Shown: in pieces, positions 4,807 through 6,425 of the stretch
How the letters are laid out: each line of letters opens with the position of its first letter
Numbering within the stretch: position 1 is the first letter of the stretch
Assembly (NCBI GenBank): GCA_905236615.1
Contig: CAJORC010000027.1
Span: 1 to 6,425, forward strand
Origin: an uncultured Lachnospiraceae bacterium
GTDB taxonomy: Bacteria; Bacillota; Clostridia; Lachnospirales; Lachnospiraceae
Length of the DNA stretch: 6,425 nt
Direction: 5' to 3'
Notes under the pieces: model-generated
Seen by the model: the letters and a program-made list of their open reading frames with translations, nothing else
Database searches by the model: none
What the model was told of the DNA's origin: nothing
Translations under genes and position numbers: made by a program

Positions 4807-5626
4807 ATTAATCTCGTATGAAAAAAAGAATACCCGGATTCATGAACTGAGCGGGTTTACAAAGCTTGTATTTTTCATTCTGTGGTGCCTCACAAGTGCA
4901 CTGACCTATGATACGAGGATACTTCATATTATGGTGATTATCGGAGCCTGTATATACAGGCTTTCCGGCACAAGCTGGAAACAGGTCAGTACGGTATTTA
5001 AGGCTGTAATGTTTTTCATGCTGATAAATCTTCTCTGTATCTTTTTCTTTGCACCTTATCAGGGCTGCGATATTTATAAGAGCAGAACGGATCTAGCAGA
5101 TCTTTTCGGGAATTACAGCATAACGGCAGAACAGCTCTTTTATGAGTATAATGTCATGATAAAGTATTTTACGGTCATTCCTACGATATTTATCTTTCTG
5201 GTGACGACAGACCCGAGTGAACTTGCGGCATCTATGAATGGTGTCGGAATACCTTATACGGTTTCTTATGCTTTTTCACTGGCGCTTCGTTATATCCCTG
5301 ATCTTCAGGGGGACTTCAGGAAAATAAGAAATGCACAGGAAGCCAGAGGGATAGAGATGAGCTCGAAGGCAGGACTCATGGAGAGGATAAAAAGGAATGC
5401 GAGTATAATCAGTCCTCTTCTTTTTTCGTCTATGGACAGGATAGAAGTGGTCAGCAACGCCATGGAGCTCAGGGGATTTGGCAAAAAGAAAAAAAGGAGC
5501 TGGTATTCGAAAAAGAAGCTTGCGCCGGCAGATTATGCCGTGATAGCTTTTATAATTGTTTTTTCGGCTGCGGTCCTTATTATTACATACATGGACGGAT
5601 CAAGGTTTTATAATCCGTTCATATAA
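4799..5626 (+). CDS. ECF transporter T component (transmembrane coupling protein)
   Basis: It joins the ATPase to the S subunit in the membrane and passes on the ATP-driven movement. The 275-residue chain has hydrophobic stretches at about 22-37, 42-56, 66-86, 121-137, 150-166 and 246-264. Between the last two lies the long cytoplasmic helical region typical of EcfT/CbiQ proteins. That region carries the two coupling motifs that dock into the ATPase grooves: ARG at 182-184 (in NAQEARGIEM) and a second, altered copy LRG at 224-226 (in NAMELRGFG), followed by a basic patch KKKKRSW. The size fits the family. The start at 4799 is chosen over 4778 because of the ribosome site; the longer form would add seven residues. 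It overlaps the ATPase gene by eight bases, so the two are certainly co-transcribed. A perfect 18-bp palindrome lies in the coding region at 4945-4962. Confidence 0.92.
   Translation: MSKLISYEKKNTRIHELSGFTKLVFFILWCLTSALTYDTRILHIMVIIGACIYRLSGTSWKQVSTVFKAVMFFMLINLLCIFFFAPYQGCDIYKSRTDLADLFGNYSITAEQLFYEYNVMIKYFTVIPTIFIFLVTTDPSELAASMNGVGIPYTVSYAFSLALRYIPDLQGDFRKIRNAQEARGIEMSSKAGLMERIKRNASIISPLLFSSMDRIEVVSNAMELRGFGKKKKRSWYSKKKLAPADYAVIAFIIVFSAAVLIITYMDGSRFYNPFI
4945..4962. repeat. Perfect 18-bp palindrome AGCCTGTATATACAGGCT in the T-component gene
   Basis: All nine base pairs of each half match. In RNA the core folds as a 7-bp stem with an ATAT loop. It extends with CGG (4942-4944) against CCG (4965-4967) across a two-base TT bulge, giving about ten pairs. 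It encodes ACIYRL, near the end of the second membrane segment. It resembles a dimeric repressor site or a stable mRNA hairpin, but its position deep in a gene gives no direct clue to function. Confidence 0.55.
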
Positions 5627-5655
5627 GAAGTTTAAGAAATGGGAATATAGTATTA

Positions 5656-6425
5656 ATGAAGAGAGAAAGTTTTGGATCAAGGATCGGATTTTTACTGGTA
5701 AGTGCAGGTTGTGCAATAGGAATAGGAAATGTGTGGAAGTTTCCGTATGTTACGGGACAGAACGGCGGAGGGCTCTTTGTTCTGATTTATCTGCTGTTTC
5801 TTCTGATAATGGGTGCACCTATACTTATTATGGAGCTTGCTGTTGGAAGGGGAAGCAGGAAAAGTGCCGTGAAGGCATATAAAACTCTTGAAAAAAAAGG
5901 CAGTAAATGGCATATTCACGGATGGATATGTGTGCTGGGAAATCTTCTGCTGATGATGTATTACACAACGGTATCGGGCTGGATGCTGAATTATGTGATC
6001 AAATTCGTTACCGGCAGGTTTAGTGATGTGGACGGCAGCGGGGTTGAGGATGTCTTTAATGAAATGCTTGCATCACCGGTGCAGATGCTGCTTTTCATGG
6101 CGATAACTGTGGTTATTGGATGCGTTGTATGCAGTATGGGTCTTCAGGACGGAATTGAAAAAATAACAAAGATAATGATGATGGGACTTCTTATCCTTAT
6201 CATTCTGCTTGCGGTTCACAGCTTTACACTGAAGGGAGCAGCGGAAGGAATAAGGTTCTATCTGCTTCCGTCTTTTGAAACAGCAAAGAATATAGGTTTA
6301 TCAAAGGTCATTGATGCCGCGATGAATCAGGCTTTCTTTACGTTGTCGGTAGGAATGGGCTCGATGGCCATTTTTGGAAGTTATATGTCAAAAGATTATT
6401 CACTTGGCGGAGAAGCTTTAAGAAT
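5656..6425 (+). CDS. Sodium-dependent transporter, NSS/SNF family, N-terminal part (runs off right edge)
   Basis: The family (LeuT, MhsT, Tyt1) imports amino acids or related amines using the Na+ gradient. The 256 codons seen are uninterrupted and cover about the first half. Helix 1 holds AGCAIGIGNVWKFPY (17-31), followed by NGGG (36-39). A20, I21 and N25 fall at the LeuT Na+-site positions A22, V23 and N27. The helix 3 region has YYTTVSGW (102-109), helix 5 GLQDGIEKITKIMM (162-175), and helix 6 QAFFTLSVGMGS (225-236). There T229 and S231 fall at LeuT T254 and S256, so Na+ and substrate binding look intact. MKRESFGSRIGF is the usual family start, just before helix 1. The ATG has only a weak ribosome site (GGGA, 11 bases upstream). 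The gap after the T-component gene is 29 bases with no terminator, so read-through is likely. The substrate cannot be told, and the C-terminal half is not visible. Confidence 0.93.
   Translation, partial: MKRESFGSRIGFLLVSAGCAIGIGNVWKFPYVTGQNGGGLFVLIYLLFLLIMGAPILIMELAVGRGSRKSAVKAYKTLEKKGSKWHIHGWICVLGNLLLMMYYTTVSGWMLNYVIKFVTGRFSDVDGSGVEDVFNEMLASPVQMLLFMAITVVIGCVVCSMGLQDGIEKITKIMMMGLLILIILLAVHSFTLKGAAEGIRFYLLPSFETAKNIGLSKVIDAAMNQAFFTLSVGMGSMAIFGSYMSKDYSLGGEALR

Noticed and set aside
5556..5882. Open frame of 108 codons at the end of the T-component gene
   Set aside because: It overlaps the well-supported T component and the NSS transporter in another frame. Its translation is rich in Cys and Arg and shows no domain.
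1..6425. Insertion sequences, CRISPR arrays, phage or defence genes, tRNA or rRNA
   Set aside because: No transposase or integrase motifs, regularly spaced repeats, attachment-site pairs or RNA-gene folds were seen. Base and codon use are uniform across the coding regions.

Overview
This window looks like ordinary chromosome from a low-to-moderate-GC Gram-positive anaerobe. A Lachnospiraceae relative such as Butyrivibrio is the best guess. That guess rests on three things: a type III glutamine synthetase, a phosphofructokinase with a GGPTAAIN rather than GGDAPG start, and purine-rich AGGAGG ribosome sites with ATA/AGA/AGG-rich codon use. The taxonomic call is inference. No mobile element, CRISPR array, tRNA or rRNA was seen.

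Layout. Positions 1-67 (minus strand) hold the first 22 codons of a phosphofructokinase gene that runs off the left edge. Positions 68-372 are an AT-rich divergent intergenic region. It carries a good sigma-A promoter for the phosphofructokinase gene (TTGATA-N17-TATACT, minus strand) and a weaker promoter for the rightward genes (TTGACA, plus strand). It also carries several inverted repeats and a leader hairpin. From 373 to the right edge, five genes lie on the plus strand with gaps of 26, 22, -8 and 29 bases and no visible terminator between them. They are glnN (type III glutamine synthetase), an ECF transporter S component, a fused double-ATPase ECF A component, an ECF T component, and the first 256 codons of a sodium-dependent NSS-family transporter.

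How the genes fit together. The three ECF genes make one self-contained (group I) importer: a substrate-binding membrane protein (S), a single polypeptide with both ATPase domains (A), and the coupling membrane protein (T). The S protein resembles the UPF0397 family, often labelled 'riboflavin transporter S component'. Nothing in the window, such as a vitamin or SAM riboswitch, confirms a substrate. The importer sits directly behind glutamine synthetase and ahead of an amino-acid-type Na+ symporter. The likely reading is a nitrogen-assimilation and uptake operon, in which case the ECF substrate may be nitrogen-related; this is inference from gene order.

The less expected signals are structural. 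A 14-bp palindrome lies over the phosphofructokinase -10 box. A strong hairpin begins at the predicted glnN transcript start. A perfect 11-bp inverted repeat lies inside the ATPase gene and a perfect 18-bp palindrome inside the T-component gene. No convincing new multi-gene system was found.
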